From: Planctomycetota bacterium
Lineage (GTDB): Bacteria > Planctomycetota > Phycisphaerae > UBA1845
Direction of reading: 5' to 3'
Assembly: GCA_022563055.1 (NCBI GenBank)
Contig: JADFOB010000010.1
Span: 1-11,965, forward strand
DNA: 11,965 bases
The position numbers and the translations under genes are program-made. Shown piece by piece: positions 1-7,041 of the stretch (within the stretch, counting starts at the first letter, position 1; the number at the start of each line of letters is the position of its first letter). Under the pieces are notes generated by a model. The model made no database searches. It had not been told where the DNA came from and saw only the letters and a list, made by a program, of their open reading frames with translations.

Positions 1-1133
1 TCGACGTCGCGGTCGGTGAAGGCCGTCGGTTCCAAGAAGTACCCGTTGCGGCAGCGGTCGTTGATGGTTTCGGCCGGCTTGCCACCGCAACGAATCGTTC
101 CGCCCTCCTGCCGGGCCAGCTCCAGGTAGTTGCAGACCTTCTCGAAATGTTGCTTCGAAACCAACGCGCCCTGATCAGTCGTTGACTCCAACGGGTCACC
201 GACTTTCAAGGCCCGCGTCTTAGCGACGAATCGCTCCACGAAATCGCGGTAGATGCTTTGTTCGACGAATAGCCGCGACCCGCACAGACATACCTGGCCC
301 TGATTGGCGAAGGCGGCCCGCACGCTACCATCAATGGCCTCGTCCATGTCGGCGTCGGCGAATACGATGTTGGGGTTCTTGCCGCCGAGTTCCAGCGAAA
401 GCTTCTTGAACAACGGCGCCGCGGTTCGGGCGACCTCGGCGCCGGTGCGCGTCCCGCCGGTAAACGATAGGGTGGTGATCTTCGGATGGGCCGCGATGGC
501 GGCGCCCGCCTTGGCGCCGAAACCGTGAACGACGTTAAGCACGCCCGGTGGCAGTGACGCATCGCGACACAGCTCGCTGAACATGTAGGCCGTCATCGGG
601 GTCACTTCCGACGGCTTGGCTACCACAGTATTACCGGTCGCGATGGCCGGAGCGACCTTCCAGGTCAACAGATACAGTGGAAGGTTCCAAGGTGAGATCA
701 ACCCGGTCACGCCGCGTGGCTGGCGCAGTGTGTAGTTGAGGGCCACGTTGTCCGTCGCGTGCGATTCGGAATGAAAGTGCAGGATCGCCGTCGCAAAAAA
801 ACGTAGGCTGCGCACCGCCCGCGGGATATCCAACGTGCGAGCGAGTTCCAGCGGTTTACCGGTATCGACGCACTCTGCCCTTGCAAACTCGTCCAGCCGG
901 GCCTCGAGCATGTCCGCAATCTTCAGCAGGATACGCGAACGCTCCTCCGTGGGCGTCGACGACCACATCGCAAATGCCCGCTCGGCCGCTGCCACGGCTA
1001 GTTCGACGTCACGCTCGTCGCCGGCGGGCACCTGGGCGTACACCTGCCCGGTGGCCGGGTCGACTACGTCCAGGTATTCGGACGATACCGGCTCGCATAG
1101 CTCACCATCGATATAGTTTCTGATTTTGACCAT
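1..1133 (-). CDS. Aldehyde dehydrogenase, ALDH8 / 2-aminomuconic semialdehyde dehydrogenase type (partial)
   Basis: NAD(P)-dependent oxidation of an aldehyde to a carboxylate, cytoplasmic. The frame is open from the ATG at 1133 to the window edge (377 codons); about 110 C-terminal residues of a normal ~485-aa ALDH lie outside. Visible motifs are the oxyanion Asn150 in SPWNLPLYLLTWK, the general base Glu248 in LELGGKN, and the nucleophile Cys282 in NQGQVCLCGSR. The text around these motifs, and the N-terminal NYIDGE...DPATGQVYAQVP, read closest to my memory of human ALDH8A1 and bacterial 2-amino/2-hydroxymuconic semialdehyde dehydrogenases, so a kynurenine or catechol meta-cleavage semialdehyde is a plausible substrate. 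That is inference, and no other pathway gene is visible. The ATG is the first in-frame start after an upstream TGA. It has no Shine-Dalgarno sequence, and a TATAAT lies 6 nt before it. Confidence 0.93.
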   Translation of the reverse strand, partial: MVKIRNYIDGELCEPVSSEYLDVVDPATGQVYAQVPAGDERDVELAVAAAERAFAMWSSTPTEERSRILLKIADMLEARLDEFARAECVDTGKPLELARTLDIPRAVRSLRFFATAILHFHSESHATDNVALNYTLRQPRGVTGLISPWNLPLYLLTWKVAPAIATGNTVVAKPSEVTPMTAYMFSELCRDASLPPGVLNVVHGFGAKAGAAIAAHPKITTLSFTGGTRTGAEVARTAAPLFKKLSLELGGKNPNIVFADADMDEAIDGSVRAAFANQGQVCLCGSRLFVEQSIYRDFVERFVAKTRALKVGDPLESTTDQGALVSKQHFEKVCNYLELARQEGGTIRCGGKPAETINDRCRNGYFLEPTAFTDRDV

Positions 1134-1145
1134 GGTCTTATTATA
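1134..1145 (-). promoter_or_regulatory. Possible -10 box of a leaderless ALDH transcript
   Basis: On the minus strand a perfect TATAAT occupies 1145-1140 and is followed by AAGACC and then the ATG at 1133. A transcript started the usual ~7 nt after the -10 box would begin at the A of the start codon. No purine-rich ribosome binding site is visible upstream of the ATG, which fits leaderless translation. I see no convincing -35 box at the right distance, so this remains a sequence-based guess. Confidence 0.4.
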
Positions 1146-1258
1146 GGTTCATCCGCGATTTCCGGGATAGAGAAAACGGCCCCCGCGGAATCGCCTTCCA
1201 AGCTGCTCCCGCATCGGGGGCTACGCGAATACGCTTCCCGGAATTCGCGGATGAACCT
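1145..1258. repeat. Intergenic palindromic element (23-bp arms, 68-bp centre)
   Basis: The left arm at 1145-1167 and right arm at 1236-1258 are inverted copies of each other with 22 of 23 positions matching. The centre holds a smaller inverted pair (GCCCCCG and CGGGGGC). It lies between the stop of the nuclease gene and the start of the ALDH gene. No T-run follows, so an intrinsic terminator is not favoured. It has the size and form of a MITE or REP-type dispersed palindrome, but no target duplication is clear. Confidence 0.75.
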
Positions 1259-1292
1259 TTGTTGACGGGCTGTTGGCGGTTTCGCATTGGAT

Positions 1293-2840
1293 TCAGAGCT
1301 CCGAGCGCGAGCGACGGGTCCGCCGAAACGCTACCGTACCGATGGTCAGGATTGACAGCATGACCACAACCATGCCCCAGGTCGAAACGGCGGGGATACC
1401 GTCACCCGTATCGGGAAGGAATGTCTGACCCTCGTTCACCGTTCCGCGTGTTTGTGGGACGTCCGAAGCCCAAGTGAAGTCTGCCGAGCTGTTGCCGACT
1501 CCCTGCAACTGGAGTGACAAGCCGATTGGCGTATCGTTCGGTTCGACAACGGGAATCTCGGTTGAGGTTTGACCGGCTGCGGGTCCGTCACCTGCCGTGA
1601 ACGAACCTTCATAGCTCAGAAACTCGACAACCTCGCCGGCATCGTCGATCAGCGCCAGGCCGTCGGGCGATCCGTTCTGCAAACCGAGGATGGTGAACCA
1701 AAGCGTGCCAAACCCGCTTTCCTGATCGGGCAAGACGCCGGAGAGTAAGACGGTGTCATATCGTAGACCAGTGCTGCCGTTGTAGGCGATCAGCAACCAG
1801 CCCGTCAGGCTTAGTCCGGCCGGTCCGGCGATTTCCACACCTTCATCAACGTCGGCACCTGCGTTGTCGTAATGGATTTCGTTGATCCACGCGCCGTCGT
1901 TAGCGTTGCTTCCTGGAGCACACGTGATCCCATAGATACAACCCACCCACTCGGGATGATCCACGAACGGATTCCGATTACCCTGGTAACTGTAAACAAC
2001 GTCGTTGCGTCGCCGTTCGAACTCGTCCACGGGATCCTCCACATGCCACTGCAGTAACACGGACAGTTCGCCCATGTAGGCGAGCGATTCATTGCTGCCT
2101 GTTTGGCTGGCGGCTATTAGCGCCTGGTTGTCCGTGAGAACCAGATCGGGCTCCGAGGCACCCGTTCCCCCATGCGAACCACCCTCATACCGCACATCCA
2201 AATAGAACTGGGCTCGCGCGATGTCGCCGCGCGAGCCGACCCACGTCTCCCATATACCGGAAACGAACTCACCGCTGAACCAATTGGAGTTGCCAGGGTA
2301 CACGCCGCTTCCACCACCCTGGCCGTTGTTGGCATCGGTCGGGCGTTCGGTACACCCGGCATCGCAGTTTCTATACGGCATGTTGCTGCGATCCGAGTTG
2401 TAGCCGACGTTGCACAGGAAAAGGTGGTGGCAGTCGGTATAGGGATAGTTGCCCGATCCGTCATTGGGAAACCCGTACGACTTGGGCCAACTGTGTTCCC
2501 GGTTGTACGTTCCGATGCCGCCGCCGAACTTGGCCAAACTCTGATTGGCGTAGATGTCGAGGATGTTGGCCGAGTTGTTGGGATCCTCCTGCGCCGCTTC
2601 AAGAATGTCCCAGGTGTCGGTGGAGCCGGATGTATAGGGAAAGCGCGTATGATCGTCGATCAGGTCGTGAAGAGTTATACGAAGCGTAGTCGCGTCCGTA
2701 GCATTGACGGAATCGTAATACCCCAGCGGTGGGTCGGCTTGACCCACGACCGTCACAGCCATCACAAGCGCAACGATACTCCTCGGATGAACTCGCCAAC
2801 AGCGCCGCTTCGCTCCCGCCTTAATCAGATCGGACGCCAC
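1293..2840 (-). CDS. Secreted endonuclease I family nuclease with lamin-tail domain and IPTL-CTERM-like tail
   Basis: An extracellular or surface nuclease of 515 aa from a GTG at 2840. That start is chosen because AAGGGGA (2851-2845) sits 4 nt upstream and it gives a clean signal peptide (basic KRRCWR...RS, then SIVALVMAVTVVG, likely cleavage after GQA). The same frame could also start at 2942, adding 34 residues that do not look like a signal peptide. Residues ~36-306 are an Endonuclease_1 (beta-beta-alpha-metal) domain with the REHSWPKS motif (Glu115, His116) and the metal-ligand Asn region CNVGYNSDRSN. Residues ~317-474 resemble a lamin-tail domain (WINEIHYDNAGADVDEGVEI). The C-terminus has IPAVSTWGM (482-490), a hydrophobic helix and an RRTRRSR cluster, an IPTL-CTERM-like sorting signal. 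Its likely role is nucleic-acid scavenging or biofilm DNA degradation at the envelope, which is inferred. Confidence 0.92.
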   Translation of the reverse strand: MASDLIKAGAKRRCWRVHPRSIVALVMAVTVVGQADPPLGYYDSVNATDATTLRITLHDLIDDHTRFPYTSGSTDTWDILEAAQEDPNNSANILDIYANQSLAKFGGGIGTYNREHSWPKSYGFPNDGSGNYPYTDCHHLFLCNVGYNSDRSNMPYRNCDAGCTERPTDANNGQGGGSGVYPGNSNWFSGEFVSGIWETWVGSRGDIARAQFYLDVRYEGGSHGGTGASEPDLVLTDNQALIAASQTGSNESLAYMGELSVLLQWHVEDPVDEFERRRNDVVYSYQGNRNPFVDHPEWVGCIYGITCAPGSNANDGAWINEIHYDNAGADVDEGVEIAGPAGLSLTGWLLIAYNGSTGLRYDTVLLSGVLPDQESGFGTLWFTILGLQNGSPDGLALIDDAGEVVEFLSYEGSFTAGDGPAAGQTSTEIPVVEPNDTPIGLSLQLQGVGNSSADFTWASDVPQTRGTVNEGQTFLPDTGDGIPAVSTWGMVVVMLSILTIGTVAFRRTRRSRSEL

Positions 2841-3251
2841 TGATTCCCCTTGCAAATGGCCTTCTCGGCGAGACGGCTCTCGACCGGCCTTAACTTGCCT
2901 TCCTGGCCGTTGAAAGAGTGGTCCCCGCGCGCCGGAACCCACCGTGGGCCGCCTCAGGCGGGCAAGGCACCGAAAAACGTGGACTCACGATCCGATCATC
3001 GAGTTCTTCAACGGACTACCGGACAAGCCGTCCAGTGTTTGTACCGAGTATACCGCAATGTCGGACCAACTTACAAGATCATTCCGGCTCCCTGATCCCG
3101 CGAACCGCCTGATTTCGATGCACGTCAGGGCCGTATTGAATCGCAACGTGGAGGGCCGTTTGGGCTTGAATCCAGTGGGTGGTTTCGGGTAGGATGGCCA
3201 CTGGAGATCTGCTCCCCGAGAAAACGCGGATCGTGCAAGGGCGAGAAGGTT
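2841..3251. other. Intergenic stretch upstream of the nuclease gene, no gene seen
   Basis: About 410 bp between the nuclease start and the IS end. Short open frames occur on both strands but none has a recognisable product or a supporting ribosome binding site. It contains the minus-strand AAGGGGA ribosome binding site of the nuclease gene and a possible promoter for it near 3047-3076. Confidence 0.5.
3047..3076 (-). promoter_or_regulatory. Possible sigma70-like promoter for the nuclease gene
   Basis: On the minus strand TTGTAA (3076-3071) and TATACT (3052-3047) are separated by 18 nt, matching 4 of 6 and 5 of 6 positions of the sigma70 consensus. Transcription would start near 3040 and give a leader of about 200 nt before the GTG at 2840. 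Pattern match only. Confidence 0.3.
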
Positions 3252-3324
3252 GGGTGCCCCATCCTTGGCCGCGTGTATAGACCGGGGACATGGGTAACAG
3301 GTGTTCGGAGACATGGGTAACACA
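3252..3324 (+). repeat. Left inverted end of the IS481-family element
   Basis: It holds the outer block GGGTGCCCCATCCTTG and then two copies of a GRGACATGGGTAACA unit (around 3284-3299 and 3308-3323). It pairs as an inverted repeat with 4631-4702. The inner copy ends about 40 bp before the transposase start, so it may overlap promoter or leader sequence of the transposase gene. Confidence 0.75.
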
Positions 3325-3362
3325 TTAAGCTGGCTGCTGGACCTTACTGAAGGAGGCTCAGC

Positions 3363-4628
3363 ATGCCATGGAAGGAGTGTTCCGCCGTGTCTAGTCGCGA
3401 GGAGTTTGTAGGATTGGCCCGTGCTGAACGGGCCCAGATGTCGGAGTTGTGTCGGCGTTTCGGAGTCAGTCGCAAAACGGGCTACAAGTGGGTGAAGCGT
3501 TACTCACGAGCCGGGTTGTCGGGACTGCTGGATCGCTCCCGGCGTCCGCGGGGTTCCCCGGGGCGGACCTCGGAAACTATGGAGGTACTGGTGTTGGCGG
3601 TTCGGGCCGAACATCCTGTTTGGGGCGGTCGCAAGATTCGACGGGTTCTTCTCAACGCCGGGCATCGAGGTGTTCCGTCAGCCAGTACGATTACGGCCAT
3701 CCTGCATCGACACGGTCTGATCGATGAGGCGGAGTCGAGCAAGCACAAGGCTTGGACGCGTTTCGAGCACGAGCATCCCAACGACCTGTGGCAGATGGAC
3801 TTCAAGGGGCATTTTGCGATGGATCTCGGTCGATGCCATCCCCTGACGGTGCTGGACGATCATTCGCGCTACTGCGTGGGCTTGGAGGCGTGCGGCAACG
3901 AAAGGACAGGTACGGTTCGCGAGCGACTCACAGGCGTCTTTCGTGGTTACGGTCTTCCGCGCCGGATGCTGATGGACAACGGTTCTCCGTGGGGTAGCGA
4001 TGCGGATCATCCATGGACACCATTCACGGTGTGGCTACTGCGGGTGGGCGTGGGCGTTTCGCACGGGCGACCGTATCACCCGCAGACCCAAGGCAAAGAT
4101 GAGCGTTTTCACCGGACGTTGAAAGCGGAAGTGCTCAGCGGACGAACTTTTGAGAACCTCCCGGCGTGTCAGAGCGCGTTTGACGACTGGCGTGAGACCT
4201 ACAACGTTCGTCGTCCGCACGAGGCTCTGGATCTGAACACACCGATCACTCGATATGCCGTTAGCGCTCGCGTCTTTCCCGAGACGCTGCCGCCGATCGA
4301 GTATGGCCCCGGGGAGACGGTCCGGCGTGTGTATGACGGCGGACAGATCACGTTGAAGAATCGAGAATACCGTGTGGGGAAGGCATTTCGCGGCTACCCG
4401 GTGGCGCTGCGACCGACGTTGCGCGATGGGGTGCTCGATGTGTACTTCTGCACCGAACGTATCGGTTGGATCGACGAGCGTACGGGCCAATGGGGTCGGG
4501 CAAAGCGAGGGGAAGAGACGGGGGAGGGAGGCCCCGATGATTCGCCGCCCGGCAGCCAGGCCTCCGTTCGCTCCGCTCACTCCGGCCCGGCTGCCGGGGG
4601 TGTGTCCAGTGAGAGAGGGAGACGATAG
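3363..4628 (+). CDS. IS481-family transposase
   Basis: A DDE transposase of 421 aa that cuts and joins the ends of its own element. The ATG at 3363 is preceded by AAGGAGG (3350-3356) at 6-nt spacing. Residues ~13-60 form the helix-turn-helix region (LCRRFGVSRKTGYKWVKRYSRAGLSGLLDRSRRP). Residues ~130-300 are the rve integrase core with Asp146 in WQMDFKGHF, Asp205 in LMDNGSPWG and Glu247 in GKDERFHRTLKAE, so the catalytic triad is intact. The N-terminal MPWKE...SREEFV is typical of this IS481 group. The last ~40 residues are a low-complexity tail encoded partly by a strong hairpin at 4548-4598. The gene looks functional, with no frameshift. Confidence 0.95.
   Translation: MPWKECSAVSSREEFVGLARAERAQMSELCRRFGVSRKTGYKWVKRYSRAGLSGLLDRSRRPRGSPGRTSETMEVLVLAVRAEHPVWGGRKIRRVLLNAGHRGVPSASTITAILHRHGLIDEAESSKHKAWTRFEHEHPNDLWQMDFKGHFAMDLGRCHPLTVLDDHSRYCVGLEACGNERTGTVRERLTGVFRGYGLPRRMLMDNGSPWGSDADHPWTPFTVWLLRVGVGVSHGRPYHPQTQGKDERFHRTLKAEVLSGRTFENLPACQSAFDDWRETYNVRRPHEALDLNTPITRYAVSARVFPETLPPIEYGPGETVRRVYDGGQITLKNREYRVGKAFRGYPVALRPTLRDGVLDVYFCTERIGWIDERTGQWGRAKRGEETGEGGPDDSPPGSQASVRSAHSGPAAGGVSSERGRR
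4548..4598. repeat. Strong hairpin inside the 3' end of the transposase gene
   Basis: Arms at 4548-4562 and 4584-4598 are inverted copies with 14 of 15 positions matching, and the loop is 21 nt. It is GC-rich and lies in the low-complexity coding tail, 30 bp before the stop codon. There is no T-run, so it is not a standard terminator, but it could slow transcription or act as a subterminal element or an inserted REP-like repeat. Confidence 0.65.
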
Positions 4629-4630
4629 AA

Positions 4631-4702
4631 TGTGTTACCCATGTCTCCGAACGGGTGTGACCCTTGTCTCCGGTCCAAACACTTCGCAAGGATGGGGCGC
4701 CC
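4631..4702 (-). repeat. Right inverted end of the IS481-family element
   Basis: It starts 2 bp after the transposase stop with TGTGTTACCCATGTCTCCG, followed by a diverged second unit TGTGACCCTTGTCTCCG and the outer block CAAGGATGGGGCGCCC. It is the inverted counterpart of 3252-3324. Confidence 0.75.
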
Positions 4703-4724
4703 GCCGGCGACTTTCGTGACTTCG

Positions 4725-4742
4725 CGCAGGCTAAAGCCTGCG
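4725..4742. repeat. Short REP-like palindrome
   Basis: CGCAGGCT and AGCCTGCG flank a 2-nt AA spacer, giving a perfect 8-bp stem just outside the right IS end. From memory, the GCAGGCTAAAGCCTGC type of palindrome is often dispersed in planctomycete-like genomes; this cannot be checked here. No T-run follows. Confidence 0.5.
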
Positions 4743-4857
4743 GCTCGGTCCAGGATCATCGTCTAGGATCGATGGTCGCAGGATCTATCAAACCCCGCAC
4801 ACCGTTTACGAGCGTGCCGGCGGTTGGTGTTTGTGGTGCGCTCGTTGGGGTCGTAGA

Positions 4858-6102
4858 ATGGCGACCGTGGAAGAGCAGGAGCGAGCCGGAAGGGAAGATC
4901 CACGGGCCATGCTTGTCGTCCTGCCGACCTGGGTTGGCGACTTTGTGATGGCGACGCCCGCGCTTCGCGCGCTTCGTGACCGCTTCGTCCGCACGCACAT
5001 CACCTTCGTACTGGAACCCAACCTTCGTGATCTCGTTCGCGGCGGCGACTGGATGGACGACTGTGTCGAGTGGCCGACCCAGGACGAGCGTGCCCCCTAC
5101 CATCGTGCGTTCCGCGACTTCGTCCGCGAGCTGCGCCGGCGGCGCTTCGACTGGAGCGTGGTCATGCCGAATTCGTTCCGGGCGGCCCTTCTCACGCGGC
5201 TCGCCGGGGCAAAGCGGCGGTTCGGCTACAATCGAGACGGACGCGGATTCCTGCTGACCGATCGCGTGCCGGTGCGTAACCGCCGGCGTCGCGGTCGAGC
5301 CGCAGGCTTAACCCCCCGCGGCGCTCCGATTGGCGACGCCTCGAGCACGGGAACAGGTGATGGGAAAGCCGGCACCGCCACATCCTCCGGACGACCGGCT
5401 CCCACCGTCGCATCAGGGAAGTTCACGCCGACGCCGCTCGTGGAATACTTCGCGGATCTGGTCGAGGCCATCGGTTGCGACAGGCCCGGCGACCGGCTCG
5501 AGCTGTTCACCAGCTTGCATTTCGACGACATGGTCGAGGCCAGGCTGGCCGGGCTTGGCGTCGAGGAGAATCAGCCACTGGTGGTCATCAGTCCCGGTGC
5601 CAAATATGGCGCCGCCAAGTGTTGGTTTCCGGAGCGCTTCGCCGGTGTGGCGGATCGGCTGATCGAGGCAACGCAGGCGGCGGTTGTCATCACCTGCGGA
5701 CCCGGCGAAGAGGAGCTCGGCCGGACGATCGGGTCGTCGATGAAGCGGACGGGCTTCGTGTTCGACGCTCCCTTACTGGGTTTGGGCGGTCTGAAGTCTC
5801 TAATCCGGCGGAGCGACCTGCTGGTGTGTAACGACGCCGGTCCGCGGCATTTTGCCAAGGCATTCAACGTCCCCGTGGTTACGGTGTTCGGGCCGACCGA
5901 TCCGGAATGGACCGCCACCAGGTACGCACGCGAGAGGATCGTGCGAATCGACATCGAGTGCGGACCGTGCCAGCAGCGGATCTGCCCGCTCGGGCATTTG
6001 GACTGCATGGGGGGCGTGACGGTTGACGCGGTCTTCCAGGCGGCTGTCGGACTTCTGCACGCCGATGCCATGGCGGAATCCCGCGAATCCAGTGGCGGTT
6101 AA
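4858..6102 (+). CDS. waaF: Glycosyltransferase family 9, LPS heptosyltransferase II-like (WaaF)
   Basis: Probably transfers a heptose from ADP-heptose to the LPS inner core at the cytoplasmic face of the inner membrane. The ATG at 4858 gives 414 aa. It has a weak GGGG 7 nt upstream, and an ATG at 4909, directly before LVVLPTWVGDFVMATPAL, is an alternative start. The GT9 signs are the N-terminal TWVGDFVMATPALRALR, the nucleotide-sugar loop SPGAKYGAAKCWFPERF, the motif LLVCNDAGPRHFAKAFNVPVVTVFGPTDPEWT, and the WaaF-type Cys cluster CGPCQQRICPLGHLDCM. Between about residues 145 and 190 there is a basic, then Gly/Ser/Thr/Pro-rich insert not expected in this family. It heads a plus-strand cassette with the sugar kinase and the GT4 gene. 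Another heptosyltransferase specificity is possible. Confidence 0.88.
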   Translation: MATVEEQERAGREDPRAMLVVLPTWVGDFVMATPALRALRDRFVRTHITFVLEPNLRDLVRGGDWMDDCVEWPTQDERAPYHRAFRDFVRELRRRRFDWSVVMPNSFRAALLTRLAGAKRRFGYNRDGRGFLLTDRVPVRNRRRRGRAAGLTPRGAPIGDASSTGTGDGKAGTATSSGRPAPTVASGKFTPTPLVEYFADLVEAIGCDRPGDRLELFTSLHFDDMVEARLAGLGVEENQPLVVISPGAKYGAAKCWFPERFAGVADRLIEATQAAVVITCGPGEEELGRTIGSSMKRTGFVFDAPLLGLGGLKSLIRRSDLLVCNDAGPRHFAKAFNVPVVTVFGPTDPEWTATRYARERIVRIDIECGPCQQRICPLGHLDCMGGVTVDAVFQAAVGLLHADAMAESRESSGG

Positions 6103-6104
6103 TG

Positions 6105-6181
6105 GGGAGGGCGAGGCTCCCGCCGAGCCGCTATCATGCTTCGTCTTGAAAAAGACGGCTCACCAGGAGGTTCGCCCTCTC
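6105..6181. repeat. Degenerate palindromic repeat spanning the gene junction
   Basis: 6105-6114 pairs with 6172-6181 (9 of 10), and 6125-6130 pairs perfectly with 6156-6161 in the same register. Over the 26-nt arms about 20 positions match. A small hairpin (GTCTT-GAAA-AAGAC, 6143-6156) sits near the middle. The GGGAGGGCGAGGCTCC type of sequence is, from memory, a dispersed palindrome in planctomycete-like genomes. It begins 3 bp after the stop of the heptosyltransferase gene and supplies the start codon and first ~15 codons of the kinase gene. Confidence 0.65.
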
Positions 6182-7041
6182 GGTCCACGGCCATCGTCTC
6201 CCATAACGATCTTCAGGTCGCAGCCGAGCACCTTCCGCTGCTCCGCGCGAATGCGTTGGATTCGCTCGATCGCTTGTTTGAGTCGAAGCAAGGTGAGTCT
6301 CTGAGCAAGCCGGGCCTGAGCCCGTGGCGGGAACGACTTCGCCTCACGCTCGAGGTCGAAGGACAAACCCGGACCTTCTACTTGAAACGCTTCACCAACC
6401 CGCCCGCTCGAGCCGGTCGCGAGGTTCGACGTGCCCGGTGCGGCGCGTCGAGTGTCGCCGGGCTGGAATGGGCGTGGCTACGCGAGTTGGCCCGCCAGGG
6501 CATTGCGTGTCCGCAACCCGTCGCATTCGGTGAGGATCTTGTCGGCACGAGGGAACGGCGCAGCGCGGTGCTGATGGCGGCGGTGCCCGGCGAGTCCCTG
6601 GAACGTTGGATACCGCGCCGGGGCCTTGAGGATCGCGCGATTATCTGCCGACTGGTCGTGGCTGTGGCGGATCTGGTCGCCCGCCTCCACCGACGCGGGT
6701 ACGTCCATCGGGACTTATACCTGTCCCATCTCTTTTTCGATCCCCAAGCCGTCGCGGGCGAGGCACTCCATCTGATCGACTTGCAGCGGATCAAGCGACC
6801 GCGGTGGGCGTTGCGGCGGTGGATCATCAAGGATCTAGCGGCGCTTCATTACTCGACGCCGCGTGGAATTGTTTCACAGACGGATCGGTTGCGATGGTTG
6901 AAACAGTACCTCGGGTTGCCTAAGCTGAACCCGTCAGCCAGGCGGCTGATCTATCGAGTGGCGGGCAAGGCGCAGCGGATCGCGCGGCACGATCGCCGGC
7001 GCCTGGCGCGGCTAACGCCCGCAAAGGCCATTCAACCGTGA
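6136..7041 (+). CDS. WaaP/InaA-type lipopolysaccharide core kinase
   Basis: A protein-kinase-fold enzyme that probably phosphorylates a sugar (heptose or Kdo) of the LPS inner core at the cytoplasmic face. It is 301 aa. Kinase residues visible are Lys84 in FYLKRF (ATP anchor), the catalytic loop GYVHRDLYLSHLFFD (His191-Arg192-Asp193) and the metal-binding Asp215 in LIDLQRIKRP. DLAALHYS follows, as in lipopolysaccharide kinases. The middle PQPVAFGED...SAVLMAAVPGESLERWI fits the family. The only in-frame ATG is 6136. It lies inside a palindromic repeat and has no well-placed Shine-Dalgarno, so the first ~15 residues may be repeat-derived or the start may be a later non-ATG codon. The gene overlaps the next by 4 bp (GTGA). 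E. coli waaP is the nearest named relative in role, but orthology is not certain. Confidence 0.88.
   Translation: MLRLEKDGSPGGSPSRSTAIVSHNDLQVAAEHLPLLRANALDSLDRLFESKQGESLSKPGLSPWRERLRLTLEVEGQTRTFYLKRFTNPPARAGREVRRARCGASSVAGLEWAWLRELARQGIACPQPVAFGEDLVGTRERRSAVLMAAVPGESLERWIPRRGLEDRAIICRLVVAVADLVARLHRRGYVHRDLYLSHLFFDPQAVAGEALHLIDLQRIKRPRWALRRWIIKDLAALHYSTPRGIVSQTDRLRWLKQYLGLPKLNPSARRLIYRVAGKAQRIARHDRRRLARLTPAKAIQP

Larger units (their letters stand above)
3252..4702 (+). mobile_element. IS481-family insertion sequence, apparently complete
   Basis: A single DDE transposase gene is bracketed by long imperfect inverted ends. The outermost shared blocks are 3252-3267 and 4687-4702 (15 of 16 positions inverted-matching). 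Similarity continues inward to 3324 and 4631. Each end carries two tandem sub-repeats of about 22 bp of the form TGTKACCCWTGTCTCCG, pointing outward, which probably are transposase binding sites. I found no convincing target-site duplication directly outside these limits, so the exact tips are uncertain or the insertion is old. The element separates the minus-strand nuclease gene from the plus-strand LPS cassette. Confidence 0.82.

Noticed and set aside
1145..1258. Intrinsic terminator between the nuclease and ALDH genes
   Set aside because: The arms are separated by 68 nt and no T-run follows on either strand; a dispersed palindrome fits better.
2172..2843. Plus-strand open frame of 223 codons within the nuclease gene
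   Set aside because: Antisense shadow; the minus strand encodes a clear endonuclease I domain with signal peptide.
3166..3195. TTGAAT-N18-TAGGAT as a plus-strand promoter reading into the IS
   Set aside because: Only 4 of 6 matches in each box and it lies outside the IS; such matches are frequent by chance.
2985..3323. Minus-strand open frame of 112 codons crossing the IS left end
   Set aside because: It crosses the IS boundary, so it cannot be an ancestral gene as a whole, and no family feature is seen.
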